This document shows positions 53,403 through 61,827 of a stretch of 64,000 nt of DNA, one piece after another. The DNA comes from Sulfitobacter sp. EhC04 (GTDB lineage: Bacteria; Pseudomonadota; Alphaproteobacteria; Rhodobacterales; Rhodobacteraceae), in NCBI RefSeq assembly GCF_001650875.1, contig NZ_LXYI01000001.1:1-64000 (forward strand), written 5' to 3'. The notes under the pieces are model-generated. The model ran no database searches and was not told the DNA's origin. It saw only the letters and a program-made list of their open reading frames with translations. The translations under genes were made by a program, and so were the position numbers. Numbering within the stretch: position 1 is the first letter of the stretch; each line of letters starts with the position of its first letter.

Positions 53403-54011
53403 GTGAAACGCCTGTTGACCGGCCTTGTTTGTGCCGCCCTACTTGCCGGTTGCGCAGCCGACACCAGCCCGGACAGCCCGCCAGAAGCAGTAGCTGCGGC
53501 CGCGTTCCGCGATCCGGGTCCCAAGAAAATCACCGTGTTCACGATGATCAACAACCGTACCGGCAAGGGCGGTCATACCGCGTTGCTGATCAATGGCTCG
53601 CAGCAGGTCATCTTTGACCCTGCGGGTTCATTCCGCGACGCGCGCGTCGTTGAGCGCGGCGATGTGCTTTATGGCATGTCGCCATCCTGGATCCAGGCCT
53701 ACAAGTCCGCCCATGCGCGTGAGACATACCATGTGGTCAGCCAGGAAATGGTCGTGACACCCGAACAGGCGGAAACGGCCCTGCGGCTGGTGCAGGCGAA
53801 CGGCGCGGTGCCCGGTGCCTATTGCGCCAATGCCACGACGTCTCTGCTCAGACAGGTTCCGGGCTTCGGTGATATCGAAACCACGTTCTACCCCGCGCAG
53901 TTCATGGAACAGATCGCGAAACGTCCTGGCGTGACCACCACCCGCTACTTCGAAGATGACGAAGGCCATGTGACCGACGCGGTCAAGGCAGGCATTGCCA
54001 TCGCGCAATAA
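53403..54011 (+). CDS. Lipoprotein with possible permuted papain-like (NlpC/P60-like) domain
   Basis: A 202-residue protein starting at GTG. The signal ends in the lipobox LLAGC (Cys17). The mature part has GKGGHTALLINGSQQVIFDP near residue 55 (His58) and GAYCANATTSLLRQVPGF near residue 138 (Cys141). A His in a strand before a Cys at a helix start is the arrangement of circularly permuted NlpC/P60 (YaeF/YiiX-like) enzymes, so it may be an amidase or thioesterase at the inner or outer membrane. The assignment is inference from two motifs; no named family is certain. Confidence 0.75.
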   Translation: MKRLLTGLVCAALLAGCAADTSPDSPPEAVAAAAFRDPGPKKITVFTMINNRTGKGGHTALLINGSQQVIFDPAGSFRDARVVERGDVLYGMSPSWIQAYKSAHARETYHVVSQEMVVTPEQAETALRLVQANGAVPGAYCANATTSLLRQVPGFGDIETTFYPAQFMEQIAKRPGVTTTRYFEDDEGHVTDAVKAGIAIAQ

Positions 54012-54014
54012 CGT

Positions 54015-54341
54015 CTATCCCAGCAGATAGAGCAGACCGTATAGCGTTGCCGCCCCTGACAGGATGGCCCCGATGACGTTTTTCGTCAGAACCCCGACCG
54101 ACAGCGTGACCGCCGCTGCCGCCAGCCGCGCGGGGTCAATGTCGCCCCCGGTCGCATTCGGCCACAGAACCTGAGGGGCCACCAGTGCTGGCAACACGGC
54201 CACAGCCGTGTAACGCAGGTGACGCAGCAGCCATTCCGGCATCGCGCGATTCCCGACGAGGCCAGTAAAGACGAAGCGCAGGAAGAAACTGCCCAGGCCC
54301 AGCCCGACGATGACGATCCAGAGGGTTGTCTTGTCGATCAT
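54015..54341 (-). CDS. azlD: AzlD-family branched-chain amino acid export subunit
   Basis: A 108-residue membrane protein with three to four helices. The start MIDKTTLWIVIVGLGLGSFF, the RFVFTGLVGNRAMPEWLLRH segment near residue 22 and the C-terminal helix match AzlD. AzlD works with AzlC to export branched-chain amino acids (4-azaleucine resistance in Bacillus). Its ATG overlaps the azlC stop (ATGA). Confidence 0.87.
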   Translation of the reverse strand: MIDKTTLWIVIVGLGLGSFFLRFVFTGLVGNRAMPEWLLRHLRYTAVAVLPALVAPQVLWPNATGGDIDPARLAAAAVTLSVGVLTKNVIGAILSGAATLYGLLYLLG

Positions 54342-55057
54342 ATCGGCCCCCCCGCGCGGCGGTTCAGCCAGCGCTCGACCTCTGCGCCTGCCATCATGCC
54401 GATCAATCCGGCGACGATAACGCCCAGCGAATAGGGCACCTCCGTCGCGAAAAGGCTGACAACAACGGCAACGAGGGCCGCAACAACATGGGCCAGCGTG
54501 CGGAACATCGGTGCGATCATCGCGAGAAAAGTGATCGGGATTGCAAAATCCAGCGCCCAGCCGTCGGGCACCTGCGCGCCAAGGTAGGCCCCGATGAAGG
54601 TAAAGATGTACCACAAGGGAACGATTGGGGTGACCGCGCCAAAGAAATATCCCATCCGCTGGGGAATGGTCATCTTCGGCTCCTTTTCATACTGAGCCGT
54701 CGCGATGACATAGGATTGATCAACTGTCAGATAGGCCGCCAGCGCGCGCTGCCACAGCGGCGCGCCCCCGATCCAGGGGGTAAGCGACGCGGAATACATC
54801 GCCATCCGCAGGTTGACGGCAAGAGCAGAGGCCAACACGATGATGGTCGGTGCCTCTTCCTGCATCAGTTGCAGGGCAGTGAACTGTGCGGCCCCGGCAA
54901 TGACCACAACCGAAAAGGACAAGGCCTCGATCACCGAAAGACCCGCTTCGGTGGCCAGCAGGCCAAAGAGCGCGGCAAAGGGAATGATCACCAGAATGAA
55001 GGGGGCCCCGTCGGCGATGCCCTTCAGATAGGCGGATTTGGTGGTGGTGATGGTCAT
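54338..55057 (-). CDS. azlC: AzlC-family branched-chain amino acid exporter
   Basis: A 239-residue membrane protein with about seven helices. Family blocks: GIADGAPFILVIIPFAALFG near residue 13, VIAGAAQFTALQLMQEEAPT near residue 52, and ALAVNLRMAMYSASLTPWIG near residue 78. It forms the exporter with AzlD encoded immediately downstream. Divergent from fdhD with only 54 bases between the starts. Confidence 0.9.
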   Translation of the reverse strand: MTITTTKSAYLKGIADGAPFILVIIPFAALFGLLATEAGLSVIEALSFSVVVIAGAAQFTALQLMQEEAPTIIVLASALAVNLRMAMYSASLTPWIGGAPLWQRALAAYLTVDQSYVIATAQYEKEPKMTIPQRMGYFFGAVTPIVPLWYIFTFIGAYLGAQVPDGWALDFAIPITFLAMIAPMFRTLAHVVAALVAVVVSLFATEVPYSLGVIVAGLIGMMAGAEVERWLNRRAGGPI

Positions 55058-55111
55058 GGGATGCCCCTAGATTATGCAGACAGAGGTAACCTGTTACAAA
55101 AGGGGATACAA

Positions 55112-55996
55112 TTGGCCCAGAACCCGGATCTGTCTGATTTCCTGATCGCGCCTGATCCTGCGGCGGATCGCTTGACACGGGCTGTGCGCGGCACGGACCA
55201 GAACGGGGTCGAGACCGACATCCGCGTGGTGGAGGAGCGCCCGCTGACCATCTACCTCAACCGTCAGGAGATCGTCACCGCGATGACCATCGGGGATTAT
55301 CCCAAGTATCTGGCTCTGGGTTTCCTGCGCAATCAGCAGATGCTGCGCATGGGTGATGAGATCACCGGCGTGGATTATGACGAGGAGCTGGAAACCGTGG
55401 TGGTCCGCACCGCGATCGAAACCGATTTCGAAGACAAGATGCGCCGCAAGACGCGAACCTCCGGCTGTGCGGTAGGCACGGTCTTTGGCGACATGATGGA
55501 GGGGCTGGACAAGGTGCATCTGCCGCAGACTCCGGTCACGACCTCGGCTCTTTATGCGCTCTCCGCCCGGATCAACCGGACGCCCAGCCTGTATCTCGCT
55601 GCGGGGGCGATCCATGGCACGGTGCTCTGCGAAGGGGACCGCGCATTGGTCTATATGGAAGATGTCGGACGTCACAACGCGGTGGACAAGATCGCGGGCT
55701 GGATGCTGTCCGAGGGTGTCGATGGGGCCGACAAGATTCTCTACACCACCGGCAGGCTGACCTCCGAAATGGTGATCAAGACGGCGATGATGGGCATTCC
55801 GGTGCTGGTCTCACGCTCGGGCTTTACCGCCTGGGGCGTGGAGATTGCCCGCCAGGTGGGGCTGACCCTGATCGGACGCCTGAAGGGGCGGCGGTTCATC
55901 TGTCTGAGCGGTGAGGACAGGCTGGTGCGGGATGCCGATGTGTCCGCCGTCGCGGAGGAACCGCGCAGGGCGGGACGGGCCGGAGGTTCGACATGA
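55112..55996 (+). CDS. fdhD: Formate dehydrogenase accessory sulfurtransferase FdhD
   Basis: Passes sulfur from a cysteine desulfurase to the molybdenum cofactor of formate dehydrogenase. The 294-residue product has ERPLTIYLNRQEIVTAMTIG near residue 42, YMEDVGRHNAVDKIAGWML near residue 187 and TTGRLTSEMVIKTAMMGIP near residue 215. The usual CxxC is RTSGCAVG, so only the first Cys (Cys119) is present. Translation appears to start at TTG (55112), with AAAAGGGG eight bases upstream; no ATG or GTG fits. First gene of the fdhD-mobA-mobB-moeA operon. Confidence 0.9.
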   Translation: MAQNPDLSDFLIAPDPAADRLTRAVRGTDQNGVETDIRVVEERPLTIYLNRQEIVTAMTIGDYPKYLALGFLRNQQMLRMGDEITGVDYDEELETVVVRTAIETDFEDKMRRKTRTSGCAVGTVFGDMMEGLDKVHLPQTPVTTSALYALSARINRTPSLYLAAGAIHGTVLCEGDRALVYMEDVGRHNAVDKIAGWMLSEGVDGADKILYTTGRLTSEMVIKTAMMGIPVLVSRSGFTAWGVEIARQVGLTLIGRLKGRRFICLSGEDRLVRDADVSAVAEEPRRAGRAGGST

Positions 55997-56595
55997 AGCA
56001 ACCTCTCGGTGTGATCCTGGCAGGCGGGCAGGCGACGCGCATGGGCGGCGGCGACAAGGGGTTGTTACAGTTGGGTGGGCAGAGCGTGCTGGACCGGGTG
56101 ATCGACCGCCTGTCGCCGCAGGTCGCCGATCTGGCGCTGAATGCCAATGGCGATGCAGCCCGCTTTGCGGCACTTGGCCTGCCGGTTCTGCCCGATAGTA
56201 TTGAGGGTTTCGCAGGCCCCCTGGCGGGGGTTCTGGCGGGGCTGGACTGGGCGGCGGAACAAGGGGCGGATACGATCGTGACCGCCGCCGCCGATACGCC
56301 TTTCTTTCCCTGCGATCTGGTGCCGCAACTCTTGCTGGCCAGCGAAGGGATGGCGCAGCCGCTGGTGCTGGCCGCGACGCCTGATCTTGAGCGGGGCCGC
56401 GCACGCCATCCGACTTTTGGCTTGTGGTCCGTGGGGTTACGCGACGATCTTCGCGCATCACTTGAAGATGGCGTGCGCAAGGTCGTGCAGTGGACGGGGC
56501 GTCATGAGGGGCGCGAGGCGCAGTTCCCGGATGAGGCGGCGTTCTTTAATATCAACACACCCGAAGACCTGCAGCGGGCCGAGGCAATGTTATGA
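55993..56595 (+). CDS. mobA: Molybdenum cofactor guanylyltransferase
   Basis: Joins GMP to molybdopterin to make the guanine dinucleotide cofactor of DMSO-reductase-family enzymes. The 200-residue chain has the nucleotide loop GVILAGGQATRMGGGDKGLL near residue 5, PVLPDSIEGFAGPLAGVLAG-type sequence near residue 60, and the metal-binding TAAADTPFFPCDLVPQLL near residue 97. ATGA overlaps at both ends tie it to fdhD and mobB. Confidence 0.93.
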   Translation: MKQPLGVILAGGQATRMGGGDKGLLQLGGQSVLDRVIDRLSPQVADLALNANGDAARFAALGLPVLPDSIEGFAGPLAGVLAGLDWAAEQGADTIVTAAADTPFFPCDLVPQLLLASEGMAQPLVLAATPDLERGRARHPTFGLWSVGLRDDLRASLEDGVRKVVQWTGRHEGREAQFPDEAAFFNINTPEDLQRAEAML

Positions 56596-57083
56596 AGTTA
56601 TACGGGGTGGTCGGCTGGAAGAACGCGGGCAAGACCGGGTTGATGGAACGGCTTGTGACGGAAATCACGGGGCGGGGCATCCGGGTCTCCACTGTCAAAC
56701 ACGCTCACCATTCCTTTGACGTGGACCACGAGGGCAAAGACAGCCATCGCCACCGCGTCGCAGGTGCGACCGAGGTGATGCTGGCGTCGCGCAATCGCTT
56801 TGCGCTGATGCACGAATTGCGCGACGAGGCGGAGCCGACGCTGGAGGAACTGCTGGCGCGGTTGTCGCCGGTCGATCTGGTGCTGATCGAAGGCTACAAA
56901 CGTGACGCCCACCCCAAGGTGGAGGCGCATCGGGCTGAGGCGGGCAACCCGCTGATCGCGCCGGGGGACCCGACCGTGCGCGCCGTGGCCAGCGATGTGC
57001 CGCTTGCGCTTGACCGACCGGTGTTTGACCTGAACGACACAAGCGCCATTGCCGATTTCATCCTGGCCGAGGTCGGGTTGTGA
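56592..57083 (+). CDS. mobB: Molybdopterin-guanine dinucleotide biosynthesis adaptor MobB
   Basis: P-loop GTP-binding protein of 163 residues that assists MobA. The Walker A is VVGWKNAGKTGLMERLV near residue 6; TVKHAHHSFDVDHEGKDSHR near residue 34 and DLVLIEGYKRDAHPKVEAH near residue 94 are the MobB signatures. ATGA overlaps with mobA and with the moeA fusion gene show a single translated unit. Confidence 0.92.
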   Translation: MKLYGVVGWKNAGKTGLMERLVTEITGRGIRVSTVKHAHHSFDVDHEGKDSHRHRVAGATEVMLASRNRFALMHELRDEAEPTLEELLARLSPVDLVLIEGYKRDAHPKVEAHRAEAGNPLIAPGDPTVRAVASDVPLALDRPVFDLNDTSAIADFILAEVGL

Positions 57084-59188
57084 CGGGTTTCGATACCTTT
57101 GTCGTGGTCGACTGGTCCGCCCGTGCCAAGCCGTCACCAGCAAAACCCACGGGCGATTCCATCTGGATCGCCGTCGCGCGGCCCGGCGAAGAGCCAGCGT
57201 GCCATTATCACCGCACACGCTTTGCCGCGATAGCGGCGCTGCGGGCGCTGTTCGACGCGGAACTGGCGGCGGGTCGGCGGGTGGTCGCTGGGTTTGATTT
57301 CTCCTTTGCCTATCCGGCGGGGTTCGCGCGCGCGCTGACCGGGTCCGACGATCCGCTGGGCGTCTGGCATCTGCTGTCCGGGATGATCGAGGACGGCCCC
57401 GACAATGCCAACAACCGGTTTGAAGTGGCGCGGGCGCTGAACGCGCGGTTTCCGGGCCTGGGGCCGTTTTGGGGGTGTCCGGTGGGGCAAGAGGACGGGA
57501 CGCTGCCCGCCCGTGGCTCGCAGCGGCAGGGCCACGGTATGCCGGAACGGCGCGGGGTGGAGCAGCACGCAGACATGACCCGGTCGCAACCGGGCTGGAA
57601 GCTGTATACAACCGGATCGGTCGGCTCGCAGGCGCTGCTGGGGATACCACACCTGCAATCTCTTCGGGACCACTATGGCGACGCGCTGCGGGTGGCCCCG
57701 TTTCAGCGTGGCGATGCGCCGCTGGTGCTGGTCGAGGTTTACCCCTCGCTCATTTCCGACACTGTCGCAGCGGCACGGTCGGAGGACGAGATTCTGGACC
57801 GCGCGCAGGTTCGGGTCATGGCACGCGCCCTGTCGCGGCTGGCACCCGAGACGCTGGGCGCGCTGCTGGATGAAGGCGACCCGGTGGAGGGCTGGTCGCT
57901 GGGCGTGGGGCAGGCGGACATCCTGCGCGCAGCGGCGCGGGCTGATCCACCACCCTTGCGGAACGATTGTTTTGCCCTGCCGCCGGGCGTGCACTGGACC
58001 CCGGTGGAGGAGGCTCTGGCGCACCTGAGGGATCGGATGCAGGTGGTCACGCCCGCGCGGACCGTCGAGCTTGACAAGGCAATGCACCGCGTGGCCGCAG
58101 GCGATGTTGCGGCCCTGCGGGCAAACCCGCCGCTGCCCAACACAGCAGTGGACGGCTATGGATTTGCCGGTGCGCGGGGCGAGGGCACCCACCGCATGAA
58201 ACTGGCCCAGGGGCGTGCCGCAGCGGGGGACCGCCCCGGCGTTGTGCCTGCCGGGCAGGCGATCCGCGTATTGACGGGCGCTGCCCTTCCCGAAGGCGTC
58301 GATACCGTTGTCCTGCAAGAGGACGTGGTGATTGACAGCGAAGAGGTGACTTTTCAGGGGCCGGTCAAGGCAGGGTCCAACACGCGCAAGGCGGGGGAGG
58401 ATGTGCAGGCGGGCGATATTGTCCTGACGGCAGGGCGGCGCATCACTGCCCCCGATCTGGCCCTGCTGGCGGCAACGGGAACGGCACAGGTTGCGGTGCG
58501 CGCTGCGCTGCGGGTCGGCGTGCTTTCCACGGGCGATGAACTGGTGACAGCGGGGAATGCAGCCTCTGACGGGCAGATATTCGATGCCAACCGCCCGATG
58601 CTGCTGGCCCTGATGCAGCGCCTTGGCCATCAACCAGTCGATCTGGGGCAAGTGGGGGACGACAGGGTGGCGCTGCGCCGGGTGCTCGATGATGCGGCGG
58701 GGCAGGTTGATGTGATCCTGACCAGCGGCGGCGCCTCTGCCGGGGATGAGGATCACGTATCGGCCCTGCTGGAAGAGGCGGGCGCGATGGGGCTGTGGCG
58801 GATTGCCGTCAAACCGGGCCGCCCTCTGGCGTTGGGTATGTGGCAGGGCAAGCCTGTCTTTGGTCTGCCGGGCAATCCGGTTGCGGCTTTGGTCTGCACG
58901 CTGATCTTTGCGCGGCCCGCGTTGGCGGTCCTGGCCGGGGAAAGCTGGCCTCTGCCTGCGGGCTTTGACGTGCCTGCCGGGTTTTCCAAGCGCAAGAAGG
59001 CGGGTCGCCGCGAATATCTGCGGGCGCGCATGCGGGACGGTCGGGCCGAGGTGTTCCCCTCAGAAGGATCGGGACGGATCAGCGGGTTGAGCTGGGCGGA
59101 AGGGCTGGTGGAACTGCCCGAACCAGCGGCAGTGGTGTCACCGGGGGATATGGTGCGGTTCATCCCCTACGGCAGTTTCGGGATGTAG
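57080..59188 (+). CDS. moeA: MoeA molybdopterin molybdenumtransferase with extra N-terminal domain
   Basis: A 702-residue protein in two parts. Residues from about 303 on are a complete MoeA that inserts molybdate: PPLPNTAVDGYGFAG near residue 350, VLTGAALPEGVDTVV, SGGASAGDEDHVSAL and VFGLPGNPVAALVC near the end. Residues 1-300 are an additional domain with acidic residues at strand ends (VVVDWSARAKP with Asp11, VVAGFDFSFAYP with Asp73, VLVEVYPSLI with Glu219), reminiscent of an RNase H-like fold such as DUF429; this fold call is inference. ATGA overlap with mobB. No frameshift or internal start suggests two separate genes. Confidence 0.88.
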   Translation: MTGFDTFVVVDWSARAKPSPAKPTGDSIWIAVARPGEEPACHYHRTRFAAIAALRALFDAELAAGRRVVAGFDFSFAYPAGFARALTGSDDPLGVWHLLSGMIEDGPDNANNRFEVARALNARFPGLGPFWGCPVGQEDGTLPARGSQRQGHGMPERRGVEQHADMTRSQPGWKLYTTGSVGSQALLGIPHLQSLRDHYGDALRVAPFQRGDAPLVLVEVYPSLISDTVAAARSEDEILDRAQVRVMARALSRLAPETLGALLDEGDPVEGWSLGVGQADILRAAARADPPPLRNDCFALPPGVHWTPVEEALAHLRDRMQVVTPARTVELDKAMHRVAAGDVAALRANPPLPNTAVDGYGFAGARGEGTHRMKLAQGRAAAGDRPGVVPAGQAIRVLTGAALPEGVDTVVLQEDVVIDSEEVTFQGPVKAGSNTRKAGEDVQAGDIVLTAGRRITAPDLALLAATGTAQVAVRAALRVGVLSTGDELVTAGNAASDGQIFDANRPMLLALMQRLGHQPVDLGQVGDDRVALRRVLDDAAGQVDVILTSGGASAGDEDHVSALLEEAGAMGLWRIAVKPGRPLALGMWQGKPVFGLPGNPVAALVCTLIFARPALAVLAGESWPLPAGFDVPAGFSKRKKAGRREYLRARMRDGRAEVFPSEGSGRISGLSWAEGLVELPEPAAVVSPGDMVRFIPYGSFGM

Positions 59189-59224
59189 GGCCGGACCCAA
59201 GGCACCCAACAACCTGCTTAACGA

Positions 59225-60286
59225 TCAGTCGAAAGTCCCCGCGCAGCGGCCCAGCAGCATGAAGGCGCGCGCAGTGCGGGTGTCGGCAAGGGCGGAGATC
59301 TCTCCATCCGAGGCCTGCGGCTCGAAAGCCGCGAAGGTCTTGTCAAAGCGGCGCAGAAAATGGTGGGCGGCGTCGCGAAAGATCGGATCCTGTTTCATCC
59401 GTGCATTGCTCAGCGCCAGGGATGACCGGTCGCGGATGCCGCCGAGCGCCGCAATCGGCCGACCGCGAGCGCCTTGTGCGAATTGGCGCCAGACCTCGGG
59501 GCGCGCCCGGTCGGGGCGCAGGTCGTCCATATAGATGCCATCCTGGCTGAGCAGGGTCAGCACGTCCTGGGCGGCCTGGATCAACTGCTTGGCGGATCGG
59601 TCCTTCAAGGCCCGACGCAGCGAGGCGAAACCGGTTTCGTCTTCGGCGGTTTCGGGGAAGTTCAGCGCGCGGATGAAATCATCGGTCGACAGAAGCGGCA
59701 CCATGTCGCTTGCCTGCGTGCCCAGTGCCAGCACCGGCTGATCATCAAGCTGCGGCGTGGCGGCAAGGGGGGCCAGGCGCGCACGTTCATCGCGGCGGGA
59801 CTGGAAGGTCGCCAGGGCGGTTTCGGTCTTGCGGGCTGCGGCGGCGATTTCATCAAGCTTGCGCGCGACCGAGGGTTCGGTGCGCATATGCATGCCCTGC
59901 TGTTGGCTGATATAGGCCTGGCGGATCGCGTCGATGGCCGATTGCAGGCGCTGGCTTTCCTCGCGCATCACGCGGCTGGCGCGTGCCGCCGTGGCCGAGA
60001 CCCAGATCATCGCAACCGGCATGAAGATCGCCAGCATGGTCACCAGGAAACGCAGCCCGCCTGATTCCGTCTCTGTTTCCGGTTCAGAACTGACAAAGAC
60101 AAAGAAGATACCTGCCCCCAAGAGCCAGACAGCGCTCAGCGCGATGGCAATCACCTCGATCGAGGTGATCGCATCGGGCTTGGGCTTGTCATAGATCCCC
60201 AGGGGGGTCACACGGGCGCCGCCGCTCGCCGGTTTGGCGGTCTGGGGCGTCTCGGTGCCAGCAGGAGATTCGGGCGCATCAGTCAT
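59225..60286 (-). CDS. Two-helix membrane protein with long cytoplasmic C-terminus
   Basis: A 353-residue protein. A polar, Pro/Thr-rich N-terminus of about 40 residues precedes two membrane helices (about residues 45-68 and 78-102), with a short acidic loop (SSEPETETES). A helical, coiled-coil-prone region follows (about 105-170, including EESQRLQSAIDAIRQAYISQ), then a soluble domain with RPDRARPEVWRQFAQGARGR. The family is not one I can name; similar proteins are conserved in this group. It ends the minus-strand run with greA, 14 bases apart. Confidence 0.72.
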   Translation of the reverse strand: MTDAPESPAGTETPQTAKPASGGARVTPLGIYDKPKPDAITSIEVIAIALSAVWLLGAGIFFVFVSSEPETETESGGLRFLVTMLAIFMPVAMIWVSATAARASRVMREESQRLQSAIDAIRQAYISQQQGMHMRTEPSVARKLDEIAAAARKTETALATFQSRRDERARLAPLAATPQLDDQPVLALGTQASDMVPLLSTDDFIRALNFPETAEDETGFASLRRALKDRSAKQLIQAAQDVLTLLSQDGIYMDDLRPDRARPEVWRQFAQGARGRPIAALGGIRDRSSLALSNARMKQDPIFRDAAHHFLRRFDKTFAAFEPQASDGEISALADTRTARAFMLLGRCAGTFD

Positions 60287-60300
60287 GCAGCGGCCCCCGG

Positions 60301-60771
60301 TCAGGCATAGACGATTTTGAGAACCTCATAGGATTTTTCGCCCCCCGGTGTGCGCACTTCGACCGAATCGCCTTCTTCCTTGCCGATAAGGGCGCGGGCG
60401 ATGGGCGATTTGATGTTGAGCAGACCGTTTTCGATCTTGGCCTCGTACTCACCCACGATCTGATAGGTCTTTTCCTCGTCCGTGTCTTCGTCAACCAGCG
60501 TCACTGTTGCGCCGAACTTGATCGGGCCGGACATTTTTGCCGGGTCGATCACATCCGCAAGCGAGATCACGCCCTCAAGCTCCTTGATGCGGCCTTCGAT
60601 GAAGGACTGCTTTTCCTTGGCGGAGTGATATTCGGCATTTTCCGACAGGTCGCCATGCTCGCGTGCCTCTGCAATCGCCTTGATGATGGCGGGGCGCTCA
60701 ACGCTTTTCAGCTGCTTGAGTTCGGTTTCCAGTGCGGTGTGACCCGCGCGGGTCATCGGGATCTTTTCCAT
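60301..60771 (-). CDS. greA: Transcription elongation factor GreA
   Basis: Rescues backtracked RNA polymerase by stimulating transcript cleavage. The 156-residue protein has the N-terminal coiled coil ([20 protein letters not shown], then [20 protein letters not shown] near residue 27 with the acidic tip Asp-Leu-Ser-Glu-Asn-Ala-Glu-Tyr) and the C-terminal FKBP-like domain ([22 protein letters not shown], by region; [18 protein letters not shown]). Start chosen by family length. A stem-loop lies in the leader at 60795-60825. Confidence 0.95.
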   Translation of the reverse strand: MEKIPMTRAGHTALETELKQLKSVERPAIIKAIAEAREHGDLSENAEYHSAKEKQSFIEGRIKELEGVISLADVIDPAKMSGPIKFGATVTLVDEDTDEEKTYQIVGEYEAKIENGLLNIKSPIARALIGKEEGDSVEVRTPGGEKSYEVLKIVYA

Positions 60772-60794
60772 GGGCCGTCCGTCCACGTAAGGAG

Positions 60795-60825
60795 GGCCGC
60801 ACCCCGGTTGATACCGGGAGCGGCC
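60795..60825 (-). promoter_or_regulatory. Nested stem-loop in the greA leader
   Basis: Outer arms GGCCGC (60795-60800) and GCGGCC (60820-60825) enclose an inner stem CCCGG / CCGGG with a six-base loop. On the minus strand it is 24 bases before the greA start and 84 bases after the VOC gene stop. No T-run follows it, so a leader structure or weak transcript end is possible. Confidence 0.4.
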
Positions 60826-60908
60826 TAGGTTGCTTTGCTTGGACACCAAGTGACCCAAAGTTGCCGCCGATTGCAAGGGGGCAGCGCAGGATCGGCGGGC
60901 AGCGGTGG

Positions 60909-61289
60909 TCAGTCGTAGGCGACGACCTCGTATTCGATGCCGTCATCATCGTGGAAATAGAACCGCCGCCCCGGTTCATAGTTTGCATGGTTTCCGGTCT
61001 TGAACCCATGCGCCTTGATGGCGTCCTCGGTGCCGTCCAGGTCGTCGACAACAACCGCGATATGGTTCAGCCCAGCGACGCGATTGTAGCTGGATGTGGC
61101 TTCATTTGCCGGGGTTCCGGGGGTGTAAAGCGCCAGGTATTGATCGTCTGTGCCGACATGAACCGTATGTCCGCCCGCCATGGCGTCGCCCTGCCAGCGG
61201 ATGTGCCAGCCAAACAGCTTTTCCATCCATGCGGCTGTGGCGGCAGGGTCGGACACGGTGAAATTCGTATGTTCGAGGATTGCAGGCAT
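60909..61289 (-). CDS. VOC (glyoxalase/bleomycin resistance fold) protein
   Basis: A 126-residue protein of the vicinal-oxygen-chelate fold. It has the paired repeats [24 protein letters not shown] (residues 5-28, part quoted by region) and [23 protein letters not shown] near residue 74, and [17 protein letters not shown] at the end. Expected metal ligands His7, His76 and Glu near the C-terminus are present. Substrate unknown. AAAGGAGACC precedes the ATG. It is divergent from soxR and has a MerR-type promoter with a possible SoxR site, suggesting redox control. Confidence 0.85.
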   Translation of the reverse strand: MPAILEHTNFTVSDPAATAAWMEKLFGWHIRWQGDAMAGGHTVHVGTDDQYLALYTPGTPANEATSSYNRVAGLNHIAVVVDDLDGTEDAIKAHGFKTGNHANYEPGRRFYFHDDDGIEYEVVAYD

Positions 61290-61317
61290 CTTGGTCTCCT
61301 TTGATGTTGATTTTCTC

Positions 61318-61348
61318 ATCGTAATTGCTGAACCTCACTTTAGGTCAA
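61318..61348 (-). promoter_or_regulatory. MerR-type promoter and SoxR-like site for the VOC gene
   Basis: Minus strand -35 TTGACC (61343-61348) and -10 TACGAT (61318-61323) are separated by 19 bases, the over-long spacing typical of MerR/SoxR-activated promoters. The spacer begins TAAAGTGAGGTTC, and with the -35 forms a partial dyad ACCT...AGGT resembling known SoxR boxes. Confidence 0.5.
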
Positions 61349-61371
61349 GGTATTTTACGGAGAGACTTCAG

Positions 61372-61827
61372 ATGGCGGTGAATGACGGGTTGTCGATTGG
61401 GGCGCTGGCGGACCGGACCGGGCTGGCGGTCTCTGCCATCCGCTATTACGAGGCGCAGGGGCTGATCCGGCCCTGGCGCAACGCGGGTGGCCAGCGCAGG
61501 TTCGAACGGGCGGATCTGCGGCGTCTGAGCTTTGTGATGATCGCGCAGCAGTTCGGATTTACCTTGCCCCAGATCAAGGCGGAACTGGACCGGCTGCCGG
61601 GCGGGCGGACGCCGAACAAGGCGGATTGGGCCCAGATCAGTGCGGGTTTCAAGACCGCGCTGGACCAGCGGATCGACACGTTGACCAGGCTGCGTGATCG
61701 TCTGGACAGTTGCATCGGGTGCGGGTGTCTCAGCCTGGACAGTTGCGCGCTTTACAACCCTGCCGACAAGGCGGGGGATCGTGGGCAAGGGCCGCGTTTC
61801 CTGATGGGTGACACCCCAGAGGACTGA
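61372..61827 (+). CDS. soxR: Redox-sensitive transcriptional activator SoxR
   Basis: MerR-family regulator of 151 residues. The DNA-binding part is GLSIGALADRTGLAVSAIRY near residue 6, with EAQGLIRPWRNAGGQRRFER following. The [2Fe-2S] cluster site is CIGCGCLSLDSC near residue 115, the four-cysteine arrangement of SoxR. It senses superoxide or redox-cycling compounds. Divergent from the VOC gene, whose promoter lies between them, so that gene is the likely local target. No soxS is present, as usual outside the enterics. Confidence 0.94.
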   Translation: MAVNDGLSIGALADRTGLAVSAIRYYEAQGLIRPWRNAGGQRRFERADLRRLSFVMIAQQFGFTLPQIKAELDRLPGGRTPNKADWAQISAGFKTALDQRIDTLTRLRDRLDSCIGCGCLSLDSCALYNPADKAGDRGQGPRFLMGDTPED

